A DNA stretch of 13,134 nucleotides. Origin: DATFXF01 sp035258565 (GTDB lineage: Bacteria > Acidobacteriota > Terriglobia > Acidiferrales > UBA7541). A program made the translations under genes and the position numbers. The DNA is taken from assembly GCA_035258565.1 (NCBI GenBank), contig DATFXF010000027.1, positions 1-13,134 on the forward strand, in the 5' to 3' direction. Below are positions 12,650 through 13,134 of this stretch, piece after piece. The first letter of the stretch is position 1. Each line of letters opens with the position of its first letter. The notes beneath the pieces are model-generated. The model did not search any database, was not told the origin of the DNA, and saw only the letters and a list, made by a program, of their open reading frames with translations.

Positions 12650-12689
12650 CCCCGACCTAGTAAGCCAGCATCAGCAGTGTTGAAGGTCC

Positions 12690-12739
12690 CCGTAGCGCGA
12701 AAAGGCATCGGTTACGATGGATGCCGGAGGTCGCTACGG
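12690..12739. repeat. Nested inverted repeat (two-stem hairpin)
   Basis: CCGTAGCG (12690-12697) pairs with CGCTACGG (12732-12739). Inside it GGCATC (12704-12709) pairs with GATGCC (12720-12725) around a 10-base loop, with 6 unpaired bases on each side between the stems. It overlaps the stop codon of the secreted-protein gene at the right edge. No T run follows on the minus strand, so it is not a standard terminator. A mobile palindrome or mRNA 3'-end structure is possible. Confidence 0.55.
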
Positions 12740-13134
12740 AAAGCAGGCGCGGAAAATGAAACTTCCCCACCGGTCACTCCGCGTTTCACCTTTCTCGTTG
12801 ACGCCCCAGGCACACGCCGGATTTGAAGGGTCAACGGTAACGGCCGAGTAGTCGCCCCAACGGCCCAATGTGTGAAAAGTAGGGCTCTGGAAGACGGCCG
12901 AACCTGATGGAATCTCGTTGGGTGGATCAATGCTTAAGCGGCCAGAGGCACGAACCTGCGCCTGGTAGCCCGGAACACCCTCTCTGTCTAGCGACTTTGT
13001 TGAGCTCCACGTCACGAAAACGTCTTTGTTGTCATTTACTCCGATCGACGGGTTAAAGTCGTCCGATGTAGACGCTCCGAAAAAGATACCGCTTTGGATG
13101 ACGCTTTGGGCTTCAATGTCGATCTCATACCAGC
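12734..13134 (-). CDS. Secreted propeller/sialidase-like protein, C-terminal part (5' end outside window)
   Basis: The frame enters from the right edge and runs 132 residues to TAG. It opens with WYEIDIEAQSVIQSGIFFG, then DDFNPSIGVNDNKDVFVTWS, SPTFHTLGRWGDYSAVTVDP and CAWGVNEKGE, closing with RWGSFIFRACFP. The elements F-NPSI-VND-x-D-V, RWGDYSAV-VDP and the final RWG-I strand are typical of the C-terminal region of large secreted BNR/sialidase-like or propeller proteins of unknown substrate. The upstream part, including any signal peptide and catalytic residues, is not in the window, so activity cannot be judged. A Met-like GTG codon at 13015 is internal and not a start. The stop lies inside the nested inverted repeat at 12690-12739. 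Confidence 0.75.
   Translation of the reverse strand, partial: WYEIDIEAQSVIQSGIFFGASTSDDFNPSIGVNDNKDVFVTWSSTKSLDREGVPGYQAQVRASGRLSIDPPNEIPSGSAVFQSPTFHTLGRWGDYSAVTVDPSNPACAWGVNEKGETRSDRWGSFIFRACFP

Noticed and set aside
1..13134. CRISPR array or retron/toxin-antitoxin system
   Set aside because: No regularly spaced repeats, no reverse transcriptase motif and no convincing small gene pair were seen.

Overview
The window looks like a piece of a GC-rich, Gram-negative soil-type bacterial chromosome, most likely Acidobacteriota. That assignment is an inference from the gene mix: an HpnI-like glycosyltransferase beside two SMR-type EamA proteins, an HlyD/TPR/MacB-type permease/TolC set, and many small secreted or degraded genes. 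No rRNA or other firm taxonomic marker is present.

Left edge (1-455, minus): a peroxiredoxin-like gene runs off the window. Its reading frame contains one TGA exactly where the family has its redox cysteine (the CPKD position). A perfect 7-bp hairpin with a G-containing loop follows at the spacing expected of a bacterial SECIS element. The simplest reading is a selenocysteine-containing peroxiredoxin-like protein, and this is the most interesting item here.

456-2481 is a scarred integration site. A tRNA-Gln(CUG) gene (1618-1692, minus) sits between two truncated tyrosine-recombinase fragments that both read toward it. Stretches without recognisable genes surround it.

2482-4339 holds a DNA-binding-domain-only AraC-type regulator, a tandem pair of TAGCA-N5-TGCTA inverted repeats at its 3' end, an unrecognised secreted protein with a clear ribosome binding site and terminator, a decayed copy of that protein's signal-peptide region, and a fragment of a metallophosphoesterase that has lost metal-ligand histidines.

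4514-11630 is a compact minus-strand block. The order of transcription is HlyD-type adaptor, TPR lipoprotein-like or periplasmic protein, MacB/FtsX-type permease and TolC-type outer-membrane protein. After a 173-bp gap with a candidate promoter come two SMR-like EamA proteins and an HpnI/ceramide-glucosyltransferase-like enzyme. The first set would form an envelope-spanning efflux assembly but has no ATPase gene in the window. The second set could make and flip a glycolipid. A functional link between the two is plausible but unproven.

11731-12457: a divergent promoter region leads right into a small degenerate receiver-like protein and then a 53-residue zinc-ribbon protein that may be translated from a leaderless message. 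Four promoters in the window share an extended -10 box beginning TGCTA. The right end (12506-13134, minus) holds a probable beta-propeller gene remnant, a nested inverted repeat, and the C-terminal part of a secreted propeller/sialidase-like protein.
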